Below, one piece after another: positions 48,433 to 61,690 of a DNA stretch of 64,000 bases; positions within the stretch are counted from its first letter, which is position 1; each line of letters begins with the position of its first letter. The notes below the pieces were generated by a model. It searched no databases and had not been told where the DNA came from. It was given only the letters and a program-made list of their open reading frames with translations. The DNA comes from Eremophila alpestris peregrina. Lineage: Eukaryota > Chordata > Aves > Passeriformes > Alaudidae. The DNA lies in NCBI GenBank assembly GCA_009792885.1, contig WMCF01000056.1, positions 1,229,596 through 1,293,595 of the forward strand, given 5' to 3'. The position numbers and the translations under genes were made by a program.

Positions 48433-51400
48433 CACACTTCAGATCACTGTCAAGAGTTTGTACTTCTCTTCAGAGCTATTTCTTGAAAGATGTCTTGGCT
48501 GTAGCTGTTAAATTCTCTCCTTATCATAACAACTGATTTGTTTGTAGAGAGATGATGCATGTGTGTAAAATGTGCCCATAAACCATGATGAGGTTATTTC
48601 ATTTTCAAACAGACACTCCAAACATTCCAGAGTTAAAAATAAAAGTAGCATTTAGCTCTACAGGGCATGTTTTCTGTTCCAGACAAGGTTAGTTCTGCTC
48701 TTGTTTTAAGAAAGTAATTTATTTTTTTTACCATTCATATACCAGGTGTTTCTAGGGGTGTGTTTGGCCCCAGAACAGCTCTGGATGAAGCAGCAGCACA
48801 GCACATCCTTGCTGGCAAATGAATCTCTACACATTTGGGAGCTACAGACTGGATGAACCATAAATCTCCTTCAGTGTGAGTGCCTGGACTCTTCTCCTGG
48901 TGTGTTACAAAGCAGATAACAAGTGGGGTCACTGAACAGAATAAAATTTTGTATGGGGCTGGAATATGTCAAGCTTTACACTGAGACATTAAGATTTGTT
49001 CTTCCAGTGCACTTGGGCTGTTCTCAAAGCATCAACCAAGGGACAGAGCAAGGAAAAAGCTCAGCACCTCCCTCCAGGCAGGTAAAGCTGCAAGGCTGGG
49101 TGGGCAGAAGGACACAGCATATTCCATGTTACAGCCAAACACATGGGCAAGCTCCCAGGGCTGTCAGCACTTGGGCACAACCATTCCCAGCTGCTGTGTG
49201 TCCTCTTTGCTGAGTATTTTGCTTTTCTCAAGGAAGGATCAACACAAGCTTCAAATAATGCAAAAAAACAGCTCAGAAAGGAAAGGCAGGAGTGAAAATG
49301 AGGATTCCCAGCTCTACCATCCCACTCTGTTTCAGATCCTGAATAAGGATCCCAAGAAGAAACCAGAAGCATCTTAACACAGGCAGTATTTTAAAACCTC
49401 ATTGCAATCCATGCAGATTTCCAGAAAAAGATAAATCTGCTTTACACTGACATACCTTTTTCAACAAAGCTACTTGAAGTGGATGTGTTTCTTAGTATAT
49501 ATGATCTGACCCATGTACCAGTACTATTTATTGCTTTTCAAGGCACGTAGTGGGTATTGTATCAAATGCCTCCATAAGGCATTGTGAAGAGAGCTTTTCT
49601 TTCCACATCTAAAACTCCCTGTACAGGGCAGGTCTTTAGAAAAGAAAACATCAGTGAGAAGCAAAATACTTGTCAGAGGGAAGAGAATCACACACTCAGA
49701 CTTTACTAAATCAGCTTTTATCAGAGCAAACTTTCTTCTACAAAGAAATATTCACAGCTCTGGGAAAGGAAACACACTTATCAGATCAGTGCTGTTTGCG
49801 TAGGAAATGAAAAATGGTGACTGTTTATAACTTAAAGTGTTTTTAATGAACTTAACTGCTGTATTTTAGTCTGGGAGGAAGAGTAAAACTGCTTAGGAAA
49901 ACAAGCAGTATAACCAAGATTATGAGATCTGGTCGCTCCCCTGGAACCACTCTGTGGAGCTGGAATTCCTCCACCACCTTTGCCAGTCCTGTTTTATGGC
50001 ATGTGGGATAATTGCAGCCTGGCAGAGAAGGAACATGCCCTTTGCCAAATGTGAAAGTGAGCTACCAGTGACTGTGTCACCTCCCTGTGGGATTCAGTAA
50101 AACTCCTGACTGAACCACAAGCACTTGCCTGTTCACTGGTTACCTTTCCTGTGGGTTTCTCACATGAAATGTCTGAAGACAGCAAAGCTTTACCACTTTT
50201 CTGCTTCTGTGGCCACAGCTGGGGTGTGCTGCAGGTAACAGTGCAGACAAATCCATGTTTGAAACCACTTAAAGACAGCGAGTTAGAACAAGAATCTAGG
50301 AGTGTAACAATTTCATTAATCATCTTCCTTATCTTGGCACACATCAGGAACTTATTAGCAAAACTTAGGAGCTAAGCAAAGGGGTATGAATACTCAAGAA
50401 ACTGCAATTAAAAGAGGACAACACACACCCAAAGGAAGATCAAATGAACACTAATCTCTTAAAAAAGGGAAGAATAATACAGAATATTGGAGAATAGGTC
50501 CTTATCACCAGCATGTACCACACAGACAGATCCTTCTGCATCTACAGAGCCCAAACAGGTTTCACTGCTCCCCAACAGTTGCAGGGCTGGAGCTGGAATG
50601 CTTTGGGAATCAGGTGCACAAACAGGCAGTGACTGATCAGACTGACCATGAGGTAGTGTAAACCCAGGCAAAGAGTAAAACACAGAGAGAGCAGCTGGGT
50701 CCACCTGTGGTGGGCTTGCTGTCAAGTCTGGGACCTCAGCATGTTTCCAGGTTGCCAACATGTCCTTCAACACTGGCCTCTATAATAAATGCACTTACAG
50801 ATTGCAGGGAAAGTCCTGCCCCTGCACTCCTCAAAGTGACTGACAGCTGGAAATGGATTCAAGAAATCTCCAAACAGGATTTTCTGAAAAGAGAGGTTCC
50901 TAGACGTGTGTTAGGAAACAGATCTCTCACATAGTACATAAAATCCTGCAAATTGGACAAGGTAGAACAACAACCTCTTGGGGACTTTCATTTGGTGTTT
51001 TTCAAGATGCAATTTAAAACACTATTCTTGATAAATTTCACAAGTGGGGAAAAAGTCAGAGCATAAGCCTGGCTTTAGCACAGGGAAACCAAGGCCTGTC
51101 TGGGTTTACATGGAAAAACTGAGATTTGATAGAACACTGACCTCTGAGGAGTCTCAAGGTATTTCAGTGGCAGACACCAAACTCCAGGCAGCCCATTTTG
51201 TTGTGAAAACACCAGGCAACAATTTTGGCTGACACAAGCTACATCTGGCATTTCTAAACATTGCAAAAATTTCCTGTGAATGTCAAGTGACTGGTGTTGC
51301 AAGGACTTTAGAAAGCCCGTGGCAAAAGGACCCCTTTACCTTTCATATGATGAGAATGGAAAAGTGCCTCCCCACCACATACTGAAATAAAAGTGGGGAT

Positions 51401-52600
51401 ATTCCCAGCAACATGAGCTGAGAGACAAGACAGTCTCATATTGGGATTTCAAGCACAGGCCATAATCTGCCTTTTGGGAAATAACAGGATTCCTATTCAG
51501 TTCAAAATGGGGAGAGCAGGCACCCCTCAAAATATGTTCCTTAACCATAATGTCTGAAAATTGCACTTTCTAGAAAAAACTTCAGGGCTGCTACTGATTC
51601 AGATAAATCCAGACCTCCAAAGTGAAAATAAAACAGCAGAGGACATCTCAATCAGCTCATATATAGAGACAATTAAAAAGAAAGACAACTCCCATTCTTC
51701 CTCCTCCTCCTCCAAGCACCCAACAAGTGAAATGCTTAAACTGTTCAGATCTAACCTCATATTTAAACTCCTACCAGTTTACATCACCTTGGGGGCATAT
51801 AAAATGGCCTAAATATGAGTATAAATAATTATGTGTAATCAAGAATTCAGGCTCCCTTTGCCTGAGGTGGAAAAAACCCCATGCTCATTCCAAATCCAAA
51901 TTCATTTTGGAAATGAATTTTCATGACTGATCAGTGTATCTGCTAATCAACATATCTACAGTCTAGCCTCATAGCATGAATGCCAAGAACAGACGGTTCT
52001 GATGACAAAAGATGATACAATTTGCATGTTCATTGAATTTATCAGAGTATGATGGATACCCTGTGCCCCGGGCAGATAATTAAATGTGATTGATTTGGGT
52101 TGGAATGGACCAAGCTGAAATCCATTTCAGAAATATGGTTTTTCTCCAGAGGAATAGCCAAGAGCAGTGACCAAGTCCCTGACACATCATCTTTTCATTC
52201 TTTGCAGAATTTCAAGGTTGTTCTGCTCAGTCAGAGAGCCCCAGGACCACCTGTTCTGCCTGAAAACAGCAGGTCATGACTGTGGATGTGAACTCTGAAG
52301 ATGCAGTTGCAGAGCATCCTTTTGTGATGATCACAATGCCTCTCATTGTGAGAGGCTCTGACCTCTGACCAACCTGCCATGACAAGGCCACCTGACATAG
52401 TTCTGACTCAGCTCCTGGAATCTCACATGTTGGAATAAAACTGGGGTTTTTCACAACACGATGGATGAGTCCTACAGACCTTCACTGCTGCACTAGCCCT
52501 GATCTCCCTCAACCCCTCATCTCAGCTTCATGCCAGTCAGGCTCAATTACTGCATTTAAAACTCCTACCATCTGCAGGATGTGTCCTTCAGAGCCTTTTA
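48433..52600. other. Non-coding, nothing recognised
   Basis: Contains a (TCC)n microsatellite at 51698-51713 and no other recognised element. The Ser run in the frame at 51561-51812 comes from that microsatellite. Confidence 0.45.
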
Positions 52601-55600
52601 GCCTAAACCCTTGGCAGAGAAGTGTTTAGAATGAGGTGATGGCTGTAAAGAGGGTCTGGATGTGCCTTAATTTCCCCAACAACATTAGGACAGGGATACC
52701 CTGCAACAGCTTTGCAGCCCTCATCTGTCAGAACCATCATCTCTCCATCCATTAAATCACTGGAATTGTCAGCCCATGGAAGCACACAAGTGTTTTGTAC
52801 AACTAGAAAGACTAAGTAAGGAAGCAGGCAGGTTTCTAAATACACTCAGAGCTTGCAACCAAGGAACCATAAAGGCAGAGACCTCAGACATCTCTAACAT
52901 AAAACTTAGCAATTTTACATAAGCATGCAGAATCATTAGCAGTTGCAAAAAGCACCTGACAAATTCTCATGTAGCCACTATCAATGATTAATTAGGATTT
53001 AGAATCTTTCTTACTACTTCTCAGTCCAATTATCTGCTTGTTAAAATGGACTGATTCACAGCTAGACATTTCTTGTTAGGTTGTCCACTTTAGGATCTGC
53101 TGTTTTCTGGACACTGCTGAGGATGAGGAATAGCTGGAGAGAGAATATATAGAATCAACTTTTGTGTTGCCCAGCCCTTACTTTCTGCAGCCTCAATGAA
53201 GAAAAGAAAAATCAAAAACCCAAACACATGACAACATTTCAAGAGTGACACAGTTAGTTACTGTAGGTTTGGAACTTTCACATTCTTGGCACCCAGCACT
53301 TGCAACTGCATACATGAAACCAGCTCACAGAAACATTGATTATTTTCCCCATAGCACTTCAAAGTAAGATAAAGGTTGAATACAGCTTGGAAATTCACAT
53401 TGGATTAATCCTTCTGTCTGCAATCTTCAGGCTGTAAACAGGAAAATTATTGTTTAAAGGGAAGAAATAACCCAAGTGTGGTGATCTGCTGTATGTGCCT
53501 GTGTTTGCATCCAGTACAAGATGACCACAGAAGTAAATGAACACCTACTAATTATTTAGATCTAGAAATGGAAAGGCAGCATCTACTGGCCTAATTCCCA
53601 TGTCTATCTACTCCCTGGAAATATTATCCTGTGAACTTCAGCACCAGTAACTCTTGCAGCAAACTGAATGCTGAAGTACATGATCTGTAACAGTGAGCTC
53701 AAATATGGCTCTGGCCACTTGGCTTGTTATGGCAAGTACTGAGACGTGACAAACCTTTTCTGGCTCGTCATTCCCATCCACTGACCTCAGATCTTGTAAC
53801 ATATTTGCTATGTAAAGTCACCCGTTATTCAGTAGCAAGGATTAGCAGCTGCAGTGAAAACCTGTGGGCCCTGAGTGCAGAGGCACCGAGCTCGGAAACT
53901 AAAAATTCCTACTTCAATTTACAATAGAGATGATTTAAACAACTGCCCCAGATTTGGAAATCCCAAGTGGACAGGAGGAGTGGGCTCAGCACATCCACCT
54001 CACACCAAACTGCTGGCCACTACCACAACCCTACCAGCACATCAAAGCAGCTGTGCCCTTTAAATGGCAATTCTGAGAAAGAAAAGCTCTCTCCAACAAT
54101 CCTGGCTCTGCACAGAATCTGCTGTTGGCTTCTCTAGCTGAGCACGCTGCTGCATATCCACTTGGCAGAGCCAAAGGAAAGTGCACTTTATCCTGCATCC
54201 GTCAGCATTGGTGACAAGCAGATTCCACATAAGGGCATGAAATAGCACATATCAGGGACAAGGTACTAGTGAGAAATGGGAGAGATTTAAACAAGAATTT
54301 CCATCTTTGCACTTCTGCCCTGGGAGAATGGACTTGAGGAGCTGCTCAGGAAGAGAAAAGATTTTTCCACAACTGACAAAGAAACTTCTACAGAGTGGCA
54401 GCAGATTTCCCTCTCTTTGTGCAGTTTCTAACACACTTGGAACTGCTGTGAGCAGTGCTGAGCCTTCTGTATCTCATCTGAACTCTCATTCACATCAGAA
54501 ATCCCTGCAAAGAAATGCAAGCACCCTTTTTCCCAAAGGAAGAAGTTCAAATAAAACAGCAGCACCTCAAGCCAAAGAGGAAGTTTTTAAATACCAAAAG
54601 TCATGTACAGACTGAGCAAAGTGGACAGTGAGGGTCTGGGTTTTGGGACAGTGCTTGAGTTGTGCTCCTGAGCTCCACTGCCAAAATGTAGGGTCTGAAG
54701 CAGCCCAGCCTGGGAAACAGGTCTCCAACATTGTTCTGAGAACCAAATCCATGTTGCTGTAAAGTCCTAAATGCTGTCATACAGAAATGTCTTTGAAACA
54801 GCAGATAATTATTAAACTACTACAACAGCCTATAGTTACTTCTCCATGGCTCACTTTTCCCTTTATAGATGATAGGCAAAAAAAAAGTAAAATACCTGAC
54901 TGATTAAATGCACATATTTGCAAAGGTATGTGTGTTTGTGCACATACATGAGCACTGCTGCCTGCCTTTCAATTCCCAGGCAATTCCACAAGTTCTTAAA
55001 TCCCCTTTGGCTAATCAGTTCAGACTATATATGGGCAGCCCATTTCTGGAGTAACAGATGCTCCTAATTTAACCTTCAACATCACGCCTAGAAATTGTCC
55101 CATTTGGATGCCAGAGTCCCTAATTTGGAGTGGTGCCTGTCAGAACAGGGATGGTCACAGAGCGAGCTGCAGAGCTGCTCTGCCATTCAGAACTATGTGA
55201 ACTAGTAAAAAGGCAAATAAAATAGTCAAGCCAGACTCAGTGCTCAGTAACACATGCTGCAGGGAGAGGGCAAAGCTGCAACAACTCAGCCAGAGCTGGA
55301 ATTCAGGCAGGGGAGAAGAATCAAAAATAGTTTATTAGTGAATCAGAGACATGGAAGGAGAGACAGTGAGGAATGGAACAGCATGTGGAGGAGGAGCTCT
55401 GCTGGAAAATAGATGCTCACATTATCACGGACAGAAAATAGAAGAAGTCTGAAATAGAGCTAGTCCAAAACAAATATTTCTGTGAATAGAAACATTTTAA
55501 ATTAATTTTCTTCCTACTGAGTCCACAGGGTTCTTTTTGTATCTGCAATATGTGACAGTTCTAGCAAATAATGTTGTAAGTAGGAATCTTGTAAACAAGA

Positions 55601-58009
55601 GCGTATTAATCATACGTTGGCATATACGCAAAGAATTCACATAGAAAAGCATTTCCACTGAAATCCTAGAATTACCCTCATCCAATCCAAAAAGAGAAGC
55701 AAAATCACATGTGTAAAGTGAAGCAGCAGATTATTTGAATTTAAATACAGTATTTCCAACTCCAGCCATTCAGATGTCATCAATGAAAACCAGTTTTCTC
55801 ATGGAAGCTGATACTGATGAATTGAAAGAGCACACTCACTAAACAGTGAGGCACAGACAAATGTGGTCAAAGACTTGTCTGTCTTTTTCCAGCAATTATA
55901 TCCACAGGTTTCTACCAACACAACCTGCTGCCCAGGGAGGTAGGTGGCGAAGGGAGGAATGGATTTGCCTAAAAAGACATACTAGAAATATCATTTACAA
56001 AACACAGATGAGTTTAGCAACAGCTGGAGCCCAGTTACTGGAAAGCAAATTAAGATCTTGGATCAGATATGCCTTGAGACAGGTTGAATCACTTTCCCAG
56101 TATCTGATCCCAGTGGTCTTCAGGGTATGTGGAATTGCTGTCACCTTGTCTTTAATGTCAGTCAATGGAAGCCAGGTAATTACAATTAGAGACATTGCAT
56201 AGATTTGCAGCCATATGTCCCCTAATGAACATGAAGAAAACATTTTTGAAGCAATTTGCAAGTTATTTTAGGTGAGAATTGAAAACATTGATTTGCTTTA
56301 GAAGGAATCACTGAATTGTGCACTAGTCTCAAGATATCAAGGTGCAGTAATTAATTATTTTAGACCTGCAGCAATTTCATCTTGGAAAGGCTCACTTTAA
56401 CTGAGAGCAGGTGCATTTCTCAGCTTGTTCTAAAACAAAGATCCAGAGGTATGGGAAACACAGGCCTTTTTTGGAACAAAGTCTGATTAAAAAGAAATGA
56501 AAAAACAGCCATGTTCAGTCTGAACCTTTACTCAGAGCTGGCTCTTTTTGGAGTTCTCTGCCACTCAGATCCAGTCCCAGCTGAGGCTCTCTGGAGAGTC
56601 ACTCTCATCTCTTTGGGGTACATAAACTAACAGGGGCTGAATGCAGCTGAACATTGTACATTGCAGTGAAACCCCCCGAAAAGGAGAAAAATGTGTTTAT
56701 TAATTTGTTAATTAAGTATGTTTTGATTTCCTCAGATTATTTGGTTCTACATTTAAGAGAAGTGGTGGAGACTTGAAAATATTAAGTGAGTCATATACTG
56801 CAGGTTTTATTTGCTTCTACATTTTTATATATAAATAGTAAAAAAAGCAATTTTTAGTATTTATTTCTCAACACAGATAAGGGGGTTACCATGGCTACCA
56901 GTCTCCAGTAACATGGTTTAAAAGGACAAAAAAAGGAAACCAGACTGGAGCTTGAAATAATCAGGTTGCTCTGCCCAAAATGTACACCATGCGTTTTATG
57001 ATAGGAACGGGGGACTAAAATCAGACAGGCTGGAAAAATACAACACTGAAAACAAAAACAAGGAAAAGGAGTTAAAAAAGTATGTGAGCCATGCACGCAA
57101 CTTCAGATTCAATACATTTCCAAGCACACAGAACACCTCAGCAGGACGTAAGCAGCTCTGGCTTTGAAGCAAACACAATAAAGTCCCTGAAAAAAAATGA
57201 AAGAAAACTGCTTCCTGAGGAGGTTAATGCAGCTCCACAGGCAGTGCACACAGGACAGCCCAGTCCCTGGGATCAATGTCCATTTTAATGCCCAGGTACA
57301 AAGATTAAACCCTGCCCAGCTCCTGACCTGTTGTGAGTGACATGGAAAATTCCTCATTGTGTCCATGTCCTTCTTCCTCTCCCCTCTCAAGGCAAAACAC
57401 AGCTAAAACCCATTTCCCAGTGCTGTAAACATATGCTGGAAGTTCTTGGTGTTGCTCTGCCCAGATGCCCAGGCAAAGAAGACAGCATGACTTGGTTCTT
57501 CCAGAGTTTTTTCACCCTTCTGTTTTTATTACAGAGAAGAGTTTCATGGTCTTCAAGTATGGAAATCTGATGCTTCTAACACTTGAATTTCTGATATACT
57601 GAAGGCTTCAGACAGATGTTTGAACTATTTTATTGATGCAGTACAAAGGACTCTTTTACATACCAGACTTTCACCAAGAACAGGCAGATATATGCTTATC
57701 TTTCAAAAGCTGAGCAAAGAAGGTGTTAAATAAAGGCCTGAGAAGAATGTGTGAGGGTGATTCATTTTATATTGATACAAACACTGTTCACAAAACTGTA
57801 GGCTCATCTAAACAGTGTCATATATTTAGAGGAGGAAAAATTTACTTGGCTGCATAGGATGATGCACTTTCCAATTCATTGTCATATGATCAAGCTGAGT
57901 GTAGTGATAATTTATTGAGAAAAAGTAATTTATGCATATACAATTGGGACTTTAAATCATAAATACAGCTGTGAGACTCAGATTTTTTCAAAATTATCTT
58001 TTTTCCTCT
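52601..58009. other. Non-coding, nothing recognised
   Basis: No exon, RNA gene or named repeat recognised in this stretch. Frames are mostly under 120 codons and overlap others on the opposite strand. AT-rich around 56330-56350 and 56690-56860. Confidence 0.4.
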
Positions 58010-58018
58010 CCCCCCCCC
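58010..58018 (+). repeat. C9 homopolymer
   Basis: A run of nine C preceded by a T/C tract (ttttttcctctc). Simple low-complexity DNA. Confidence 0.8.
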
Positions 58019-61000
58019 TCAGCTCTACTAACATCATCCTTATATTCCCTTACTACCAACACCAAGTGTTTAGAGCACACTGGCCCATCCAGCAACAGCC
58101 CCTTTGTGTACACCTAGCCTGAACACTGCTCAGTGGCAGTGGGGAAGGCCTGGTCCTTTCACAAGATCTGCCTCCTAATTTGTCTCATTCTGAATTTTCT
58201 CATTACTTCAAATCACATGAGCAAAAAACAACAAGATGCCCCCTTGGCAATGCCAGCAGCATCAGCAAATTTTAACAATAGTTTGTTTGTGTGCTTTTCA
58301 ACCTCATGATGGCCTCTGGGTGTTTGACTCAAGAGCCTGATATTTGTTGGAAATTCTGTAGTGCCAGAAGCATATTCTTTGTGGAAGAGTTAGAAGTACA
58401 AGTTGTTTTCAAAAGCAACACAAAAAGTATCTCTCTGAAGATGAGGGGACAGGTTTTTTATATATTTAAATTTTAAAAGGTCCTAATTATACAAGTAAAA
58501 TCTATTTCTCTGTCCCTCACTAATTTATCCCCACATGTCCCTCAGGCACAGCCCAATGAACTGCAGCAGCACTGAAGCAATTTTCCCTCCTGCTCCAGGA
58601 GCAGTGCCTTGTGCTGCGATGTGACAGTTCAAAGTGTGCACGTTTTATTTTAATGAAACATCATGATAGCTCATTAAAGAGGATGGCAATGAATTGTGGA
58701 TTCTCTCCTGTTCCCAAGTTATGTATACAAATGAATGCTCACTTTTCTTCACAAGGTACAGGCAGAGTTCAGCTGAGACAGATGTCTGCTGCATCAATTG
58801 TGCTAACAACCCCCTCTGACAGGCAGCCCCAGGATAAGGCTCTGATTACCACAGCTAGACCCAGCTTATGGGTCACTGGAGAATTATGATGAGACCATAT
58901 ACATTTTTCTTAGAAGACAGAAAAACAGGATAGGATGAGTAAGTTCTGGCTCACTAGAAGCTTTTTTTTTTTCCTCAGGATGGAGGTGCTCAAGTTCTTA
59001 ATGAATAATACTTTGTTAATGGCTTGACATGGATGGAAGAAGGGGGAGGGACCAAAAACAGGAAACAAGAAAAGCAGGTAATGCAGACTTGTAGATGACA
59101 TTCTGCAAGCTTTCAGGAAAACAACACAGAGATAGGTTCTGGCAGAATGAGACACACAGACAAAGCACCTGAACAACCCACAACTCAAGGCAGAAAGGAT
59201 GCAGAGATGTGCAAACACTCCACAGGAAAGTTTTCAGAATACAGGTTCTGGTAGTTGGCAACCCTGTTCTTCCAGTTCCCTGTGCTGCTCTGGAGAGCTT
59301 GTCCAGGAAGGGACTGCCAGGACTGAAAGAGTGAGTGTACAGGGAACCACCTCCCACACTGCTGTGTCTCTGCAGATTTGCAGTGAGGTTAATGAGAAAT
59401 GCACAGTGAGCATGCACTGCTCCTCTGCACTGGCACTGAGTCCCTGGGTGCTTTTGGCCTCACTCCTGATGAGCCACCCAACCTCAGAATTCAAATCCAA
59501 AGTCAGGAAGGACAGATCAAGCCCTTCACTTCTGGAGTCTGCATAAAAAGGGGGAAACAATCTCTGCTGCAGCTCTGTGAGGCATTTCTCTGCCTCAGAA
59601 TAGAAACCATCATAGAAAATAATGCAGAGACCATGCAGGAAAGGAAAGGAAGGGATAAATAAGAGGAGTAAATTTTCAGGGTTTTGATTTTTGTAACCTG
59701 CCATTTTCCAGTCAGGCCACACTAGGATGGAGATTGCACCAGTCACCCACTTCAGGTGCAATCCAGTCATTTGTGGAACAATCCTTTGTGGCTTTATTTG
59801 GATATATCCTCACTACCCCTTTCACTTTTCTGCTGAGTCTGTCCCCTCCTCTGAGGTACCTGTGACAGTTGGCTTCTACAGCCTACATCAGAAAACAGAA
59901 AAAAAAACCTAAACAATACTTGATGAACACTAGAAAAAGTGTTTGCTTCACTAAATTCTCAAAAGTTGTCAACATTTTGCTTAGAATTTACATGCTTTAA
60001 AATATAGCTAACTATGTTTTCTTGGCAAAAATAATGAAATGAAATTTTTTAAAATGAAAATAAAAATAGGATTGCTAAAATAAAGGGCTTTTTGAATCAA
60101 TTTGATTCAGTAGAAAAAATAGGGAGGGGAGTTGAATCCCAGATTTCTTTGCCTGTTTGTTTGAGCACTGATACATATCAACCTCCACCAGTACATTATT
60201 GTGCTGGCTGAATAAAAGTGGCCTTCAGATGAGTCTCCAGAAAAGCTCCTGCTCACCACTCTGCTAAAACACTTCAAATAACTCATCACTCACTGCACCT
60301 GTGGCTCTCCAGTTTCTTCAGCCTCTTGCACTGCAGAGCTACAAAACCAAGATGTGTCCATGCCACCCTGCAGATGTCAGGCACAGGAGGATTCAGGACT
60401 CACCAACAGTCACACCAGAGTTGTGACACAGAGCAAGAAACCAAACTCAGGTTCCCTGTGCCAAGGCTCATCTTTAGAAAGGGGCTGAACACCAGATTCA
60501 CACAGGCACTTAATAAAATACAGAAAGTGTTCTTGAGAGGAGTGCCTTGGAGATAACACAGCACTGCAGTTATTCCCTAAGCCTGATGGACACTTACATA
60601 CACTCAGGTGATCAAATTAACAGCACTGCCTAATTTCCCATGTACAGCACCTCAAATATAGCTCACCTTATGGGCTGAATTTAAAACTAAAAACAAATGA
60701 GTGTTTTGGAATATCCTGAATAAATTTTTGGCAGATACTTCTATAATAGGATTTTTAAATTAAATATAAATAACAATACGGATACTCAATTCAAAAAAGA
60801 AAGAAAATCCACTAAAATGTCTTATTATCAGGATTTATGGCTCTCCCAATTTTTATCCTAATTATTGTAGAATCTCATATTCATATTGGGGGTTTATTAC
60901 AAAATCTTATCAAATTCAAAAATATATTCCCTGTTAAAACCTGAATTTCAGTACAGTCCCACAAAAAGCCACCAGTATAATGAGAAGGGACACTGCTAAC

Positions 61001-61309
61001 ATCAACAATCTTCTCCTCCTCTTCCATGTCATTCATTTCCAATGTTACTGAGGAGGAATTCCTGAGAGCATCCCTCTGGGTTAAGGTATACAGATCATTG
61101 ATTTATGTATAAACTCATTCAAAAGAAATTGAATCTACCTACATAAATAAAGGTTATAAAATAGCAATTCCCAAAGACTTTTTTATTCTGTTAATCCAAT
61201 AATGCGTTTTCCTTTTATTTTTTTTGCTTTCCTTGATGTTTCTTCCACCCATATTTTAAGGCAATTTCAAGACAAGTAAATCCAGGCAATAAATATTTTT
61301 GCTGGGTCT
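58019..61309. other. Non-coding, nothing recognised
   Basis: The longest frames (59016-59417 and 59234-59770, both minus) overlap in different registers and have no domain or splice support. 60700-61260 is AT-rich and precedes the CpG-enriched patch. Confidence 0.4.
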
Positions 61310-61690
61310 GATCTGCGAATTATCAAACCTAATGACACTCTGACAACAGCGCGTTCCTCCTGCCATGGGAAATTTATCACAGGCAACTCGAGCACCACCG
61401 AGCAGGGAGGACTCCACCCCTCCTGATTTGTGCGACTCAAAAGGAAACACACACGTTTTAAAGTTGCAAAGCTGCGATTCCATTTTGTCTTCTGCTGGGC
61501 GTGTTTGATCAGATCAGAGCTTGCAAACCAAGCTCTCCTCTGCGGTCTGCATGTGAGAGGGGAGAGAGTTGTTTTTGTGGGAATGATCTAGCTCGGGAAA
61601 AATGCCGAGGTTAGCACACCCTTGTGTAAAACACATTGCCGGCATTACTTGGCACCGCTGCCTGCAGGTCAAGCTTCTGCTCATGTCAGC
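61310..61690. promoter_or_regulatory. CpG-enriched unique patch, possible promoter or enhancer
   Basis: Roughly a dozen CpG in 380 bp (tctgcgaatt, cagcgcgttc, ctcgagcaccaccgag, gtgcgactc, gctgcgattcc, gggcgtgtt, ctgcggtctg, atgccgagg, ttgccggc, gcaccgctg). The flanking kilobases have almost none. It is not repetitive. The plus strand has an ATG frame (61602-61862) with a possible donor (ctgcag|gtcaag) near 61668, and the minus strand has short frames; none is convincing. CpG retention suggests an unmethylated regulatory element; which kind is inference. Confidence 0.35.

Noticed and set aside
47889..48437. 182-codon minus-strand frame
   Set aside because: Its start region lies within the MIR-like element at 48333-48432 and the rest has no coding character.
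52089..52125. tgatttgggttggaatggac, resembling the reversed 3' end of a CR1 LINE ('tttgggttggaagggacc')
   Set aside because: Only about 18 nt match, with no further CR1 sequence on either side, so chance similarity is likely.
56050..56160. Weak resemblance to reversed MIR (gacaggttgaatcactttcc)
   Set aside because: Only one motif block fits and the order of neighbouring blocks does not.
59234..59770. 178-codon minus-strand frame with some protein-like stretches
   Set aside because: Overlapped by a second minus-strand frame (59016-59417) and by plus-strand frames. No domain, signal, splice site or CpG support.
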